From Anastatus disparis (taxonomy: Eukaryota > Arthropoda > Insecta > Hymenoptera > Eupelmidae), in assembly GCA_017163975.1 (NCBI GenBank), contig JAFFSR010000240.1, positions 2,728,001-2,792,000 of the forward strand: 64,000 nucleotides of DNA. Reading direction: 5' to 3'. Shown here piece by piece: positions 48,521 through 60,890 of this stretch. The notes under the pieces were generated by a model. The model saw only the letters and a program-made list of their open reading frames with translations, was not told the origin of the DNA and did not search any database. Position 1 is the stretch's first letter, and each line of letters opens with the position of its first letter. A program made the translations under genes and the position numbers.

Positions 48521-48970
48521 ACAAGAAGAAACGAGGAAAGAAAAGAAAAAAAGAGAGAGAGAGACTTCAAGTGAGAAAGAAAGAGAAAGAGAGAGAAAAG
48601 GAATAAAAGCCCGTTAGGTCGAAACTTCTCGAGTGTAAAGCGAGTGTAAGAGAAAGATAAATAGTGTCGACGCTATATACAGTATAAAAGAGAGCCCAGA
48701 GCCCCGAGAGTTTGGTGTGTGTGTGTGTGCGCGCTGTTGCCGCCGCCGTTGTATGTGCCAGGGCTTGCCTCGATTTATCAAGGGATCTCTCTTTCTCTCT
48801 TTTTTTCTCTTTCTCTTCTCTTTCACTCTCTCGTTCTCTCTCGCGGTCATTCTCTCTTGATTACGAACGAGCGCCACCGATAACACCGACGAAGCTTTTA
48901 GTTTCTCTATATGCTGCTTGTGCGTTATACATTGAAAGTAAATTTTTTTTCCTATAGACACGGATGACTG
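48521..48970. promoter_or_regulatory. promoter-like island with TATAAAAG and GA/GT/CT tracts
   Basis: A (GA)n block (about 48550-48600), a TATA-box-like TATAAAAG at 48683-48690, a (GT)n run at 48715-48730 and a CT tract (48785-48845) in GC-balanced DNA. A plus-strand start near 48713 would fit the TATA spacing, but no initiator is clear. The open frames (129 and 81 codons, opposite strands) look compositional. Confidence 0.3.
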
Positions 48971-50090
48971 GCTTATTAAATTGCTTATAACTTTGAAGTA
49001 CATGCGTTTTAGAAAGAATTAGGTGTAGCATGATTGGAATCGCAATTAAATTAGTGTCAATAGCTTAGATACTTTCAATTGATAGATTGCGAATTTAATA
49101 GTAACAACAATAATTCAAATTTCGTTATATAATTCGCTCGGCGTATTTTTTTTCATTAACAACTGACGCTTCGAAAATTTTAAAGGTGCATTATGTATGT
49201 TACAGCAAGAGAGAGAAAAATGTGTGACCCGAGCCGGGAATACAGCCAAAATGTTTCTTTCGTCATTTAAAACGGCGCTAGCAACCCGTGAAATTTCGAA
49301 ATTACTCAGCGTAGGGTTTAGCCATATGTTATACCCAATCCCTTAATTATTTTCAAATTCTTCATGGTAAACATGTTAATTTGTCGTTAATATACGCTTT
49401 TGTTTAATAGTTCATACATTCTATGAAACAATGAATGGCGTACATACTTTTTACACATTTTTTATGTATAAAGTATGTATTTCAAGGTCATTTAATAGGA
49501 ATATTCTGTTAACAGAAAATTTATACTTCAAGTAACGCAAATTTTGCAAATTCAGCAGAAAATATTTTTTTAAAAATGCGTACACTTTGCGCTTAAGAAG
49601 GCAGAAGCTTGTATTACACTGATATTAACTTTCCTTAATAAAAACTATTAAGCGGTAAAACAAATGGATTTTTATTTTCTCCTTATATATTCATACTTTT
49701 CTTATATATGTGCATGGTGCAAAGCAGCAGCATTAATGAAGCTCTCTTTTCGCTTGTCACTTTCTTTGTCAGTACGTTTTACAAATAATGCAAGATACTG
49801 TTAACTCTGATACTTATGTAAGTAGCGAGTGTTGGTAAGTAAAATCGTACAATAAAGTACAAGTAAAATTTTGATTTTTACTGCGAAAATGAAAGAAAAA
49901 GTAAAAGCTAAGTAATATATGACATTATGATCAATCAAGAAAAAAGTAAACGTAAGAATAAAAATATAAATTGAAATAAAAAAATAAACAAATACAGTAT
50001 GTAGCGTAGTGTACGCTACTTTTACTTATGACAATGCAACTCGACAAACAAAATGCATTATGGATTCCACTATCTCTGCATAAATAAAAG
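48971..50090. other. AT-rich non-coding stretch
   Basis: AT-rich, with a small mixed patch at 49205-49320 (CCCGAGCCGGGAATACAGCC). No gene is seen. Confidence 0.45.
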
Positions 50091-50760
50091 AACGTCTTCT
50101 TATCTTTTTTTATATTGCAAGAGAAAGAGAGACAGGAAGAAAGAGAGAGAGAGAAAGAGAGAGAGAGAAAAGGCAAGTGAATAATGTAAGTTAAAAACCG
50201 ATATTTTGTATAAACCTTCCTACACGCCTTTTTTCGCTCGTTGTTCGCGCGCTAACGATCTCGTCGATTACAAGTTTTCGGCGTCTCTCTTGCTAAAACA
50301 GACGCTCGCACACTTACAGATAGACGCGCACACATTTATGAATGTCTGTATATATACCTGCGTTTGTATGTAGAAGTTGCGCTTGCGCGTAAAAGAAGGA
50401 CCGGATCTTAAGAGAGAAAGAGTTATATATCTATATAGAAAAGAATGAAGAGTAAAGAAAAGGCCAAAAAATAAAAAAAAGAGTGAAAAAAGAAAGAAGA
50501 AGAAAACCAAACTCACAAGCTACTCAAGCGACGACGATTCTCTCTCAAGCTAATGCATATGCGGAACCGACGCGACATAAATTCCACTCTTTCTCTCTCT
50601 CTCTTTCTTTCCTTCTATATAGTGTGCCTCTGTATGTTTTCTCTCGGCTAACGCGACTTCGTGAGTTGCTTGTTCTTTCCTTCTTTCTCTTTCTCTTCTT
50701 TATTTGTTTTCTCTTTTTTCTTACTTCTTTTTTTTCTCTTTTTTTTCTGTAACTTCGCTC
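50091..50760. promoter_or_regulatory. island with (GA)n tract and facing CT tract
   Basis: GAGAAAGAGAGACAGG and further GAGAGA runs lie at 50119-50171. CpG-bearing sequence follows (CGCTCGTTGTTCGCGCGC, about 50235) and a CTCTTTCTCTCTCTC tract near 50586. It has the same architecture as the other islands. Phe/Leu/Ser-rich frames are compositional. Confidence 0.35.
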
Positions 50761-50769
50761 ATATAAAAT

Positions 50770-51450
50770 GTTGTTAGGTTGAAGCTCGATGCCATTTGTT
50801 CATGCATTGAGTTAATTTATCACATTTTAATTGCAATGATTGGTTGTTAGAATGTTTTGCAGGTGAGCGGAAAAGAGGCGAATAAATGTCTTTTTTTTTA
50901 TTTTTTGGATTGTTCTCGCCGTTAGTGGCGTGAAGAATTTTAATAAATTTTAAAGGATGTACAAATTGAATACGCTTTAGATGAGTAAGTTACATTGCTC
51001 AATTCCGACAAAATAAATTTGTAGAAAATTAGTTCCTTATGGATTTTGTATTTAAAAAAGTGTTATTAGGAATTATTCTGTACATAAATTGCAAACTGTT
51101 TGTTAAGTTATGACTACTTTTTTTTAATTAATATGTATGAATATATAATAGCATTTTAAAATATGTTATTAAATGAAATGACTATAAAAGAATGGATTAT
51201 TCAAAATCACTATTTTTTAATGTTCTTTAAAAAATCTTCAATTTATGATATATCGTATCGAAATATATTAAAACTATTAGTTAAATAAATATCTTTAAAT
51301 GGTGCTATTTTTTTAAATTTTATAGTTGAAAAAAATTAAACAATTTGTATTTCCGCGTAAATAATCGAAGTTTGAAACGATGTAAATTGAGAATTGTTCT
51401 AACGTAACTAATCAATTAATATAGTCAAAGTATACGTATTTAGTCTATTA
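50770..51450. other. AT-rich non-coding stretch
   Basis: AT-rich, with nothing recognised. Confidence 0.5.
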
Positions 51451-51460
51451 ATTTCGACAA

Positions 51461-51531
51461 ACAATGTTAAGTATGAACCGCAATGTTAAATTCCAATAAC
51501 AATGTTAAGTTTCAACAAACAATGTGAAAAT
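51461..51531. repeat. short tandem repeat of about 19-20 bp
   Basis: Four imperfect copies of the unit ACAATGTTAAGT(A/T)T(G/C)AA: ACAATGTTAAGTATGAAC, CAATGTTAAATTCCAA, ACAATGTTAAGTTTCAAC and ACAATGTGAAAA. Confidence 0.7.
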
Positions 51532-51889
51532 TAGTTCACGTGGTATTAGTTCTGTAATGATAATTATCTCATTAATATACTTAACTATATTAGACTGATA
51601 GAGAGAATACTATTAATTGCGGCTAAATTATTTGACACAAACACAAATTCATTTTCTGCATTAAACCGAGTATTCGTTATACATTAAAATACATGTGTAA
51701 TTTTAATTCAATCTTAGATAAATCTACCGATAATTTTGCGTTTGATAACTATCTATGTTAAAAATGATAATGAGTAATCGCTTCGAAAATTGGCCGTTGA
51801 ATAAATAATTTAACTTAGATTATAAAAAAGCTATCCTAATCTGTCGTTTAGTCTTTTCAAGTTTCATAAGAAAGAATACCTAACGCAGT

Positions 51890-52375
51890 ATTTATTAATT
51901 ATAGCATGAAATAATTGATAATTATCTTCATAATTATAATTACATTATCGAATAATAATAAAAACTTTTATAATCATAATTAAATTACCGTTTTAATATA
52001 ATTATTCTTGCAATTATAATTCATGCATCACGTAATTAATGATTACTTCTCTAATTATAAGATTATTATTACTCATGAAATTCATAATCAACAATTACAA
52101 TAGTAATCATTAATTATCCAGTGAATTCATTAATTACAAAAGCAATCTCCAATTACACGAAGATTCAGTAATCACATGATAATTATTTATTACCCAATAA
52201 ATAACCAAAAAGAAATTATGAAGAATATGATGTTTTAAATCGATAATTATAAAATAATCATTCATTATTCCAAGCTCTAATTAATAATTATAAGGCTCGT
52301 TTTAATTCATAATTAAACAATAATTATAAATAACTTTTGCAATTACAATGAAAGCGTAATTAACTATTGCAACCT
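51890..52375. promoter_or_regulatory. dense TAAT/ATTA cluster (homeodomain-type cores)
   Basis: About 480 bp is built of closely spaced TAATTA, AATTATAATT and TAATCA/TGATTA words, roughly one TAAT or ATTA core every 6-8 bp by eye. That is several times what the AT content predicts. The words are not in a strict tandem register. TAATTA is the established core of Antennapedia-, paired- and NK-class homeodomains, so a homeodomain-bound enhancer is possible. A decayed AT-rich satellite is the main alternative. Confidence 0.4.
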
Positions 52376-52439
52376 TAGCACTGTAAAACTATGAATTTGT
52401 GAAAATCTAAAGTTTCTTTAAAGAAAATGCTAAAATTTC

Positions 52440-54440
52440 CAGCTAACTTGAAGAGAAATGTCCGCTCGAGACTCGGATTGCAGAAGTTTAACATGGTTTT
52501 GAAATAAAGCACAGTAAAATCCACGTCAGCAAACCTGCCGAAGGCTACAGTATGCGCAGTTAATATTAATGCTTTTGAAAACGTTACAACGTAGACATTA
52601 TCAGCGAACTTTAAGACAATTTTTTCGTATAAAAATACAGAACAAAAAGTAAGAAAAATTTAAAAATTGAAGAAAAAATTAGCATAAAAAAACATCAATC
52701 AGCAGTAGCTTTAAGTTTATCGATTGAACAATATCAGCATTAAGCCTGTAGGCGTTTACATGTAAATGAAAGAAAAAGGAAAAAAAAACATGTATTCATC
52801 ACAAGGATAGGACAAGAAAGAATGAAATAAGCTTATTATACTAACTATAGTTTGTTATTTGCAGTTTTCAAGCGCCATCAATATGATAATTTGAAAAAAC
52901 GTGATAAAAATTCATTAAATAACCAATTCCACTTGTGAAACGTTTTAAAGAAAGTCCATAATTATAAAATTAAAATTGTATAAGAACAAACAATACTTTT
53001 CTTTTCTGCTCATGTCTGCATTTTTAATTAAACAATAAAATGTAAATAAATAAAAGTAAAAACAAAAATAATATCATATAAATCGGATAAACAAAATATA
53101 AAAAAAGTTTTTTTTTTTAATTCAGCTTTAATTACATCTAAAAAACTATCAAATCATGAGTTTACCTTTATTTAAAAAAAAATTATAAAAAAATTATGTA
53201 CTTTCTAAATTTGACCTACAGGCTAATATTATAATGAGAAGAAGCAGCATATTCACATATACTCGAAGTTACATAAAGATGTTGGAAACATATATAAGTG
53301 CAGCTTCATAACGAAATGTATGCTGTGAATGTAATAGGAAATTTCCACTGTTGTTGCCGTATGAAACACACACACGCACATATAACAGTAGTACACGTAT
53401 AGTGGCGCCAAGGTAGAAGATAAAAACATTGATTTACTGTATTACACTGTGTATTTACTTTTATTTTCATTGAATAATATGAAAAAAATAAAATTTCTAT
53501 ATGTTATTTTGTATTTTAAATCCATTAAAATACAAGCTATAGAAGTTTTCTAAGATATAGAGATATTTTGTGCCCGAGGACAAGTTGTAATATTTACAAA
53601 GATTGCTCCGCTGATATCTACTTTACTGTTATAAAGTTGTATACGATTATTGTAATGACGAATTCTTTACTATTACGGATTTGATTATTGTAATAAATGT
53701 AAAGCAATGTTAGAAATTCGATGTAATATTATAGATTCATATATAATTAATAGATAACGGATTTCTTTTATCTTTCAAGTGAAATGATATTTCAATAAAA
53801 TACTATATTCAAATAGAATGATATAATTTTAATGTATTTTTCAATTGATTAGATTTTACAAATAAATTATAATGCTTCAAGTAATCATGTCAATTGAATT
53901 TATTATTTTAGTATGAAGAATTGATGCATTCGATAAATCAATATTTGTTATAAAAATGTCTTTTTTTCATATTGAAGCTACTTTCAACATTTTTGAAATT
54001 TTACCGATTCATTATTTTTTGTTAAATTCATTTTTATTGAAACTAATATACTTATCGAAATTTTATGTTATCTTTTGAATTTTTAATTTATTCTTTGAGT
54101 TTTTGTAAAAGACTCAATTAAAATCAAAATATTTTATATTTTAAAGTACATTAAACTTGATACATTTTTTCAAACTATTAATTAAATTTCTATTTACTTC
54201 TTTTTTAATATTGAATGTTGAAATTATGCTTAATAATAATGCAAATTAAAAATTTATCGTTTCGCAGAAATTTTTAATACCTATGCAAAATTAGCATAAA
54301 AATATGTATTAATTAGGAGTATTAATTTATTTTTAAAAGTGCAATAAAATTCAAAATAAACTTAATTAACGATTTGGACAAGTGATCCGAAAACTAGTTT
54401 GCGCAAATTAAATAGGCAGATCAAATGAATCTCATAAATA
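52440..54440. other. AT-rich stretch with small mixed patches
   Basis: AT-rich, with GC-balanced patches at 52450-52620 and 53330-53420 (CACACACACGCAC, GTGGCGCCAAGG). No open frame or splice-bounded exon is convincing. Confidence 0.45.
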
Positions 54441-55520
54441 ATTAAAGCACTTAAAACTTTTAACAAAAGTATACAAGATGAAGAGAGAAGAAAAAAAATA
54501 AGAGAAAAGAAAATGATATAGCTTTGGCTCTTTCTTGCTCGGAAGTGAACGAAAACGATTGAAACAGGCACGAAGAGAGGAGGCGTTAGTGCCAAGAAGA
54601 GAGTCTGGCTTTTTCGGATCCGCGCACGTTTTTCTCTCTCTCTCTCGGCTTTGCCTTTGTAAAAGTTGCATTCTGGCCTCTTCTAATAGAACTTCTTCTC
54701 GTAGATACATATCAGAGAGACCTTCTCGAAAGAAGAAAAAAAAAACAAAAGCATAGAATCATTGTGGTAAAATTAGGAAATATAAATGACTTGCTGTTTT
54801 CTAGGCTTTTTTATGTACATCGAACATTAAGGATCTTTATGTTTTTATACTGATATATTGGTTATATAAAAATTTGAACCTTTTTAATAATAAAACATGT
54901 AATAATCATTGATTACGATTCAAGCAAATTCGAATTCTCTCTTAGACACAATTAATACGCTTTAACTGAATTATTAATGAACGGCCAACGCGCATTTTAC
55001 TGCATTAATACTGCATTCAGCGTCGAGCCCTTCATTTTCCCAGCTCTTCACCCTTGCACGTTAAATCCACAGAGAGAGAGAAAGAGGGAGAGCGTGTAGC
55101 TTTGCATCGAAAATGCGCCCGATCGTATACACATCCTCTCTTCTCTCAGGACATGAAAAAAAAATCTCTCTTTCTCTCTGTCGATGTTTTTTTTTTCCTT
55201 CTTTTTCATCTCTCTCTATCTTTTTCTCTTTCATCGGTATATACACACAACGCACACATACAGACCCATACAAACAAACTTATACTCGGAGCCGAAACGA
55301 AACAGGTTTGAATATATACCTCGAGAAAAGATCGTGGTCCGATCTTTCTTTTTCGAGGCCTCGGAGCAACAACTAAGGAGGACAAAGAGAAGTAGAGGCC
55401 AGGTCTGTCCCTTATATATATTGCTGCTTGTATATATACATGTAGCAAGAGAGGATTCTTCGAAAAACTTATAGAATAGACGAAAACGAAAAAAAAAAAA
55501 TGTAAAGAGGGAAAATGGAT
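54441..55520. promoter_or_regulatory. double island with CT/GA tracts
   Basis: Two mixed-composition blocks (54520-54740 and 55010-55480) with CTCTCTCTCTCGG, AGAGAGAGAGAAAGAGGG and CTCTCTTTCTCTCTG tracts, TATATATA runs and GCACACATACAGACC. Five overlapping frames of 70-96 codons on both strands across 55054-55474 show that stop density is simply low. I assign none of them. Confidence 0.3.
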
Positions 55521-58280
55521 AAACAGATGACGAAGGATATGGGTTGTAGATATTTTAGTATCGAATGGTGTTTAGAAGATGTCTCGTTGCTTGGTTACTG
55601 TGATAGAGTTACCCTTTCAACGTATATATGCATGCATCGTTACGTAAGGTGGGATGTGTCGTGGTATTTCTTACGTAAAGTAAAGTAGAACTTCAAGTGA
55701 ATTGATAAGTAAATTCAAGCGATGACAATTTGTTCTTTTCATTATATTAATACAGTTTGATTAGCGTGTGCGTCGATACACTCTAACTAATTTGATTACT
55801 TGAATGAGATATATAAGGATAGTCGCACCATAATTTTATTTTTAACATTAGTTTTGATAGATTTGATTAATGCGTATGAATTTATATGTTATAGATCGAT
55901 GGATATTTTTAAAGAATTCAATGTTATTTCAAAGATTGTGTTTTATATCATGACGTTGAATGAAAAGCTTGAATGTTTTGAAATTTTAATTCAAAATGTT
56001 TGTTCTTCCAACAAAAATAGTTCAGATGCTTGGCTATTTAAAAAGAAATTTAGATTTTATAGTTCTTATAGACGCTTTAAGAATGTAGAGTTATAAATCC
56101 TCCGAAAAACTAAGTGTTAATCAAACACTGAATGAAACATATTTAATCTTAAAAATACCTTAAAATTGAGTGATAGCAATGCGTATTATGAACTTTTTTT
56201 GATGAAACAAGTGGTTTACGCGTCATTAAACTATTTAGAAATTCAATTGTTTTTTGCAGCTGTGTTGTATTGGTCTGATATCGTCCATTTAAAAAAGTAG
56301 TTAAAGCAAAAACTCGTTTCTGATTAGAATCCTTAAGATTGTTGTTAAGTCCTGATCAATTCATCACCTTCCCCCAACGTTACCAAGGACGGATCCGGTC
56401 CGGATACGAAAACGCTTATTTCAGAAAAACTGAACTAAAATTTATTACCGTAAAACCTTTTTTTTTGTATTGCCATTTGCATTCTAATCCAATTTGTAAA
56501 ATTTTTCTGAATATTATAATTGGTAATTTAGCGTGGATGAATGTTTTATTTATTTAAAATAAAATATTTTAATTATCACTTCAGAAACATTATGTAAGAC
56601 AACATACTTTTTTTATAATTTAAAAAAAAGGAATAATTTAACGGCGTTAGACTGAGCTTTTTCGAATTCATCTGAAGTAAAAGTTTTTTATATCCTCTCT
56701 GGTGACATATCCTTTCTCAAGTTTTAAAGCTATCCGGACAAGGTACTGATTATAAGTCTTGTTAGCGCTGTTAGATTTTTTCTCGAGAAAGAGTACTTTA
56801 ACCTTTAGACCGTCGTTATTTTTGAAAAATCGCAAGTGTTCGTGAAAAACGTCATACTTAAGTCTCTAAAACTTGAATATAAAGGTCCGATCAATATGTG
56901 GACCAGTATACTGACCAAGCGGCGGTATTCAGATTCAGATACTTTTTATTGAATAAATATCAATAGAATCGATACTAATATGGAACAAAAGAGAGATTTC
57001 AATTATGTATTTTTTCTATTTCTTTAAATATAAAAACGAAGTTGATTCCGAGAAATAATTTTAGTAAAAGAACAAAACAAGAAGAATCATTCTTAATTTT
57101 TCCATTCAATTTTTAAAATAAAACCTTTGGATTCATTATTCAGTTAATCTTAATATTTTCATAATATTTAACGGTCGAACGTTTTAAATGAAAAATAAGG
57201 TAGTATTTTTGAATAAATAGAATTATACAGCGAAAAAGAGGTCAATCGTGTTTTTAGGCCATCAGCCTTAAAATTTTAATGCAGACTTTCCATCGGTAAG
57301 TATTGTTCTACTTCCATTTGCGATCATTAGCTTACGCATTCATAGTGCAATGAGCAGCAGCTAAATAATGCCTCGCAATATTTTCGAACTAAGATTGTTC
57401 TACTTTATCTCGGAATAACAATACTCTGCTCACATATCGTGATACATTAAAATTTTGGAAAGATTCTTGGCAAAGTTTTGTACCCAAAAGTAAAAAAAGA
57501 AAAGCATTTGCTTGTTTGAGTTAGATATTGATTTGGTCTTCAGTGCAATCAATCTTTTTAAGTTAATTAATTTGAATTTATATTTTTTGAACGGCCATTT
57601 CCATTTACATGGCAAAACCATTAAGAACAAAACCGAAACTTTACCAACATAATGCTGAAGAAGAAGAATCACTAATTTCGAAAAGTAGCTAAAAGGTATC
57701 GAACTAATCAATCTAATTAAAATAAGTTCTTTTTGATTTATGACTCTTACGGTAATATTAACAATTAACAATCAAATAAAAAATCAGTTCGAGTACATTT
57801 TTCTTTTTTTTGAGAAAGCTTTAATTTATACATGAAAACAATATTTAGTTGTTAAGACCTCACGGCGTATTGTTATCTTACGTTTTAATAGAAAAACTAC
57901 ACAGATTGATACAACTTGATTTTTATTATTAAATTTTTTACCGAGAGAATCATAAAATCATTTTTGTCGGAATCTAATTAATTAGTTTACTATATTTGTG
58001 TAAATATAGTAAATATAAAATTGTTAGCCTTTTAACTATAAAATTAGTTTGGACTTCCAAAATTTTTTGTGACTGATGAAATATCAGTACCACAAAATTG
58101 TAATATCGCAGTTAAATGCGTAGTTTGAATATATAACAATAATATATAGTATGCATCTGGGAAGAAAAAATAGTAGTCGATTCATAGCACTTTCAAATTA
58201 ATACTAAAAATAAAAGCGACCACATGATGTGAGATGGACGTTTTTTCTTCCCGTGACACATACTATTTTTTACGAACAAA
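55521..58280. other. AT-rich stretch with weak patches
   Basis: AT-rich. A patch at 56340-56430 (CGGATCCGGTCCGGATACG) opens a 72-codon frame from a TTG whose second half is AT-rich. A patch at 56870-56935 contains GGTCC..GGACC and CCAGTATACTG small inverted repeats. No gene is called. Confidence 0.45.
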
Positions 58281-58286
58281 CTGAAA

Positions 58287-58481
58287 ATGTCACATTCCTT
58301 TTCCGACACCGACAGCGAAGGTTGCACTTTCGATTCGACGTTGAGAAAAATCATTCTTTCCGAGCCCGTTTTCCCAAATAGCACTTTTATTTCTTTTAGA
58401 ATTTCACATAATAACGTAGCTATTGAACAAGAATATTGTTCATTAACTTTTCATCAATTGATAAAATTTATAAAGAACTAA
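58287..58481 (+). CDS. small ATG-initiated open frame, product unrecognised
   Basis: 64 codons from an ATG in a favourable context (CTGAAAATGTC). The N-terminal third is Ser/Asp/Thr-rich (MSHSFSDTDSEGCTFDSTLR), with codon use more balanced than its surroundings. The C-terminal part is AT-rich and may be intron read-through after an acceptor-like TTTCCCAAATAG or TTATTTCTTTTAG. No domain or signal peptide is seen. It could be a small gene, a first exon, or chance. Confidence 0.25.
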   Translation: MSHSFSDTDSEGCTFDSTLRKIILSEPVFPNSTFISFRISHNNVAIEQEYCSLTFHQLIKFIKN

Positions 58482-58559
58482 AAATAAATATGCGACATGA
58501 AACTATCATGGCAGACATAAAACTAAAAGTCAGAAAATATAAACTTAAAAAATAACATA

Positions 58560-59036
58560 AATTAAAGATGATTGTGTTTGGTGGTAAGTATAATGTACGA
58601 AGATGGTGATAAGGAGCGTGTCTTTTTCAATGTGCACTCGATGATAACATAATCGCATAGATTTTAATTGAACGTTTTAAAAAAAATTTTATTTTTTTCA
58701 ATGCATTTTTAAATACGATGTTCGATTTTTAAATTGTTTTAGGTTTGCAGTTATTCGGCGTTTTTAAAAGTCTCGGGTAAAGATTAAATTGGAAATCAAA
58801 TACTGCGCTGAAGACAAAATCATAAGATAAGGAAAATTTTTTAATAAAAAAAATTTATGGTCACAAACTTTGAACTTCATGTTTGAAAATGCATTTGCAA
58901 TGTGGCTGCTTTTTTCCAAAATGTTCAATCAACATACGCGCAATTATGCTACCGTCGAGTGTACGTAAAAGTTTGGTGCAATGGATAAAAGACGGCAACA
59001 ATTTTTGTAAAATTTCAGGATTATTTGCGTGGTATA
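58560..59036. other. AT-rich DNA with overlapping open frames at its end
   Basis: Plus (58883-59068) and minus (58861-59049) frames of about 60 codons overlap fully. A very short GT-AG interval (GTACGTAAAAG to AAATTTCAG, about 58 bp) could join the plus frame to one running from about 59020 to 59270. The peptide is Phe/Tyr/Ile/Lys-rich, as expected from AT-rich DNA, so I do not call it a gene. Confidence 0.25.
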
Positions 59037-59490
59037 AAAGGCGTGTCACGCGTCAAAATGTCTTATAAGCTCGAAAAATCACTATCATTCATAACAATAA
59101 GCTATATAAAAGATTTTCAATGTTTTCCTCACGGGTTATACCGGAAAAGTTTTACCTCTTATACGCTACTTGAGCAATTTCATCGTGTAGTTTTCAAAAT
59201 ACGTATATACAAGTATCGGACTGATTTACAATTCGATGGAATTTTAATTAACTTTAACTTTTATAATTAGAATTGTTTTACGCGCTATTAGTTTAATCTT
59301 AATTAAAAGTACAATGTATATAATTTGTTTAAATAGTTTGCTATCTATCAAAATCAAAAAATTTTTAAACGCTTGACATGATTTTCAATTGTTATCATAT
59401 ACAAAACCCGTCAAACCTACACTTACACATGTAAAATATGAACTTGAAAAACTACTTCATGAAAGAGAAATCAACGAGTGACACGCCTTT
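59037..59490. mobile_element. possible element with 13-bp inverted ends
   Basis: AAAGGCGTGTCAC (59037-59049) and GTGACACGCCTTT (59478-59490) are exact reverse complements. The match extends inward as GCGT/ACGA with one mismatch. The ends enclose about 430 bp with one 81-codon plus frame (59025-59270) that begins just outside the left end. I see no clear target duplication. It may be a small non-autonomous DNA transposon, or a chance pair. Confidence 0.3.
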
Positions 59491-59499
59491 CATCGACTA

Positions 59500-60480
59500 G
59501 ACTTACATTATGAAAAAAAAAGATTTACAGCACATTCAATTAACTCGCATTCCTTTACAATTAAATGTATTTTCTTTTGTAAAAAAAAATAATACCGAAC
59601 GAAAGCTACTTTCGTTAAAATTAAAGCCGACGATTTTAACGCGACGATTTAAAACACCAATCGAATATGCTGCAAATCGATAATTAACGCTTACAATAAA
59701 ATGTGAATTATTGTTATGTGTAGCTGATGCAGTTTCGATGGTTAATCAACGCTATTGATATTTACATAACCATCTCTTTTTTTTACGTGGACTTGTATTG
59801 CAATTTATTTACGCAAAGGAGATGAGCATTATAGGCGTTATATAAGAGCTTATAAAAGTTGGTAATATAATAAAACTGAAGATCAAGTAGGCGCCGTAAG
59901 TTTAGAGTTTAACTTTCGCTGAATAAATATGTAATTATTTTTTTTCAATCTGAAGGATAACTGGAAGATTTTTTTCATAAATACATTAATTTTTATATTT
60001 CTTAACTTTTTATATGAAAAATTAAAAAATAAAAAACTATTAAAAAACTATTTAATGTTTCAATAATCGAATTTTATATTAAAAATTAAAAAAATAAATC
60101 ATTAGTATTATAAATAATGTTATTTAAATGAAAGATTTTCATTTTTTCCTAACAAACTTTATTCAAAGAAACAAAAAAAAACTTTGCTCTATATACTAAA
60201 AAATTATTAAAATATAAATTTGAATATGAAGAAATTCAGTAAAAATCAAGTGCAATAAATTCTGTATGCCATCAGTAGCTTTCGGAGCAATGACACAAAG
60301 CCTTTTTCCAAGTTACATTCTACAATAAACTTGATTCGCACTTTCTCTCTATTCGCTCGGATTATTACCTCTATTAAAGAAAAAAAATCACGAGCCAACT
60401 TATACAACAGCGTTTAATAATCATCTCCTTGGCGTCCTCGTAATATCTCATTAATGGAAATTAAAAATTAACAAGATGTA
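59500..60480. other. AT-rich non-coding stretch
   Basis: AT-rich, with nothing recognised. Confidence 0.5.
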
Positions 60481-60485
60481 CTTAC

Positions 60486-60560
60486 GGCATTTTGACGAAG
60501 GGCAGAAACGTGGTGTGTGTAATGGGGCCTCCGCCGTAGTTGATTATCGGTAATCCAGTG
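60486..60560 (-). CDS. candidate 75-nt internal exon
   Basis: On the minus strand, acceptor ATTTTTAAAG is followed by 75 GC-rich nucleotides and then a strong donor, ATGCC|GTAAGTAC. The length is a multiple of three. Two frames are open. One starts one base in and reads TGLPIINYGGGPITHTTFLP then FVKMP. The other is in phase 0 and reads HWITDNQLRRRPHYTHHVSA then LRQNA. The GC content contrasts sharply with the AT-rich DNA on both sides, which is the usual look of a small conserved exon. I recognise neither peptide. The plus strand has no comparable reading. Confidence 0.4.
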
Positions 60561-60569
60561 CTTTAAAAA

Positions 60570-60890
60570 TTTATTTTTTCTAATTTTTGTGGAATCACTA
60601 TATTTTATTTATTTTTTTCAAATCTTTCTCACTAATAATGTAATTCGTTGTTCGTTATATCGTTGCCGGCTTTTTAGCGGCTTTTGAAAACCGGCACTCA
60701 TATCATTATTCTCTCATTTTCTTTTTCTCTCATTCATGATCGCATGAAATTTTAAGAAATAAAGGATTAAAACTAAAAAGCACCATATACAATAAACACT
60801 TTAATCACATATATAACGACTGCTTGTTTATCCTTTCTATTTATTTATTTTTAAAATTTTTATTATTTTTCTATTTTAGCTTACTGTCAC
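60570..60890. other. AT-rich non-coding stretch
   Basis: AT-rich with CTCT tracts. No gene is seen. Confidence 0.5.

Noticed and set aside
48614..49003. 129-codon minus frame
   Set aside because: Its Lys/Arg/Glu-rich centre is simply the translated (GA)n/(CT)n tract, and an opposite-strand frame is open too.
51461..51531. CRISPR-like array
   Set aside because: The repeats are short, degenerate and back-to-back without unique spacers. The DNA is eukaryotic in character.
55054..55474. Five overlapping frames of 70-96 codons
   Set aside because: Frames open on both strands in several registers indicate composition, not coding.
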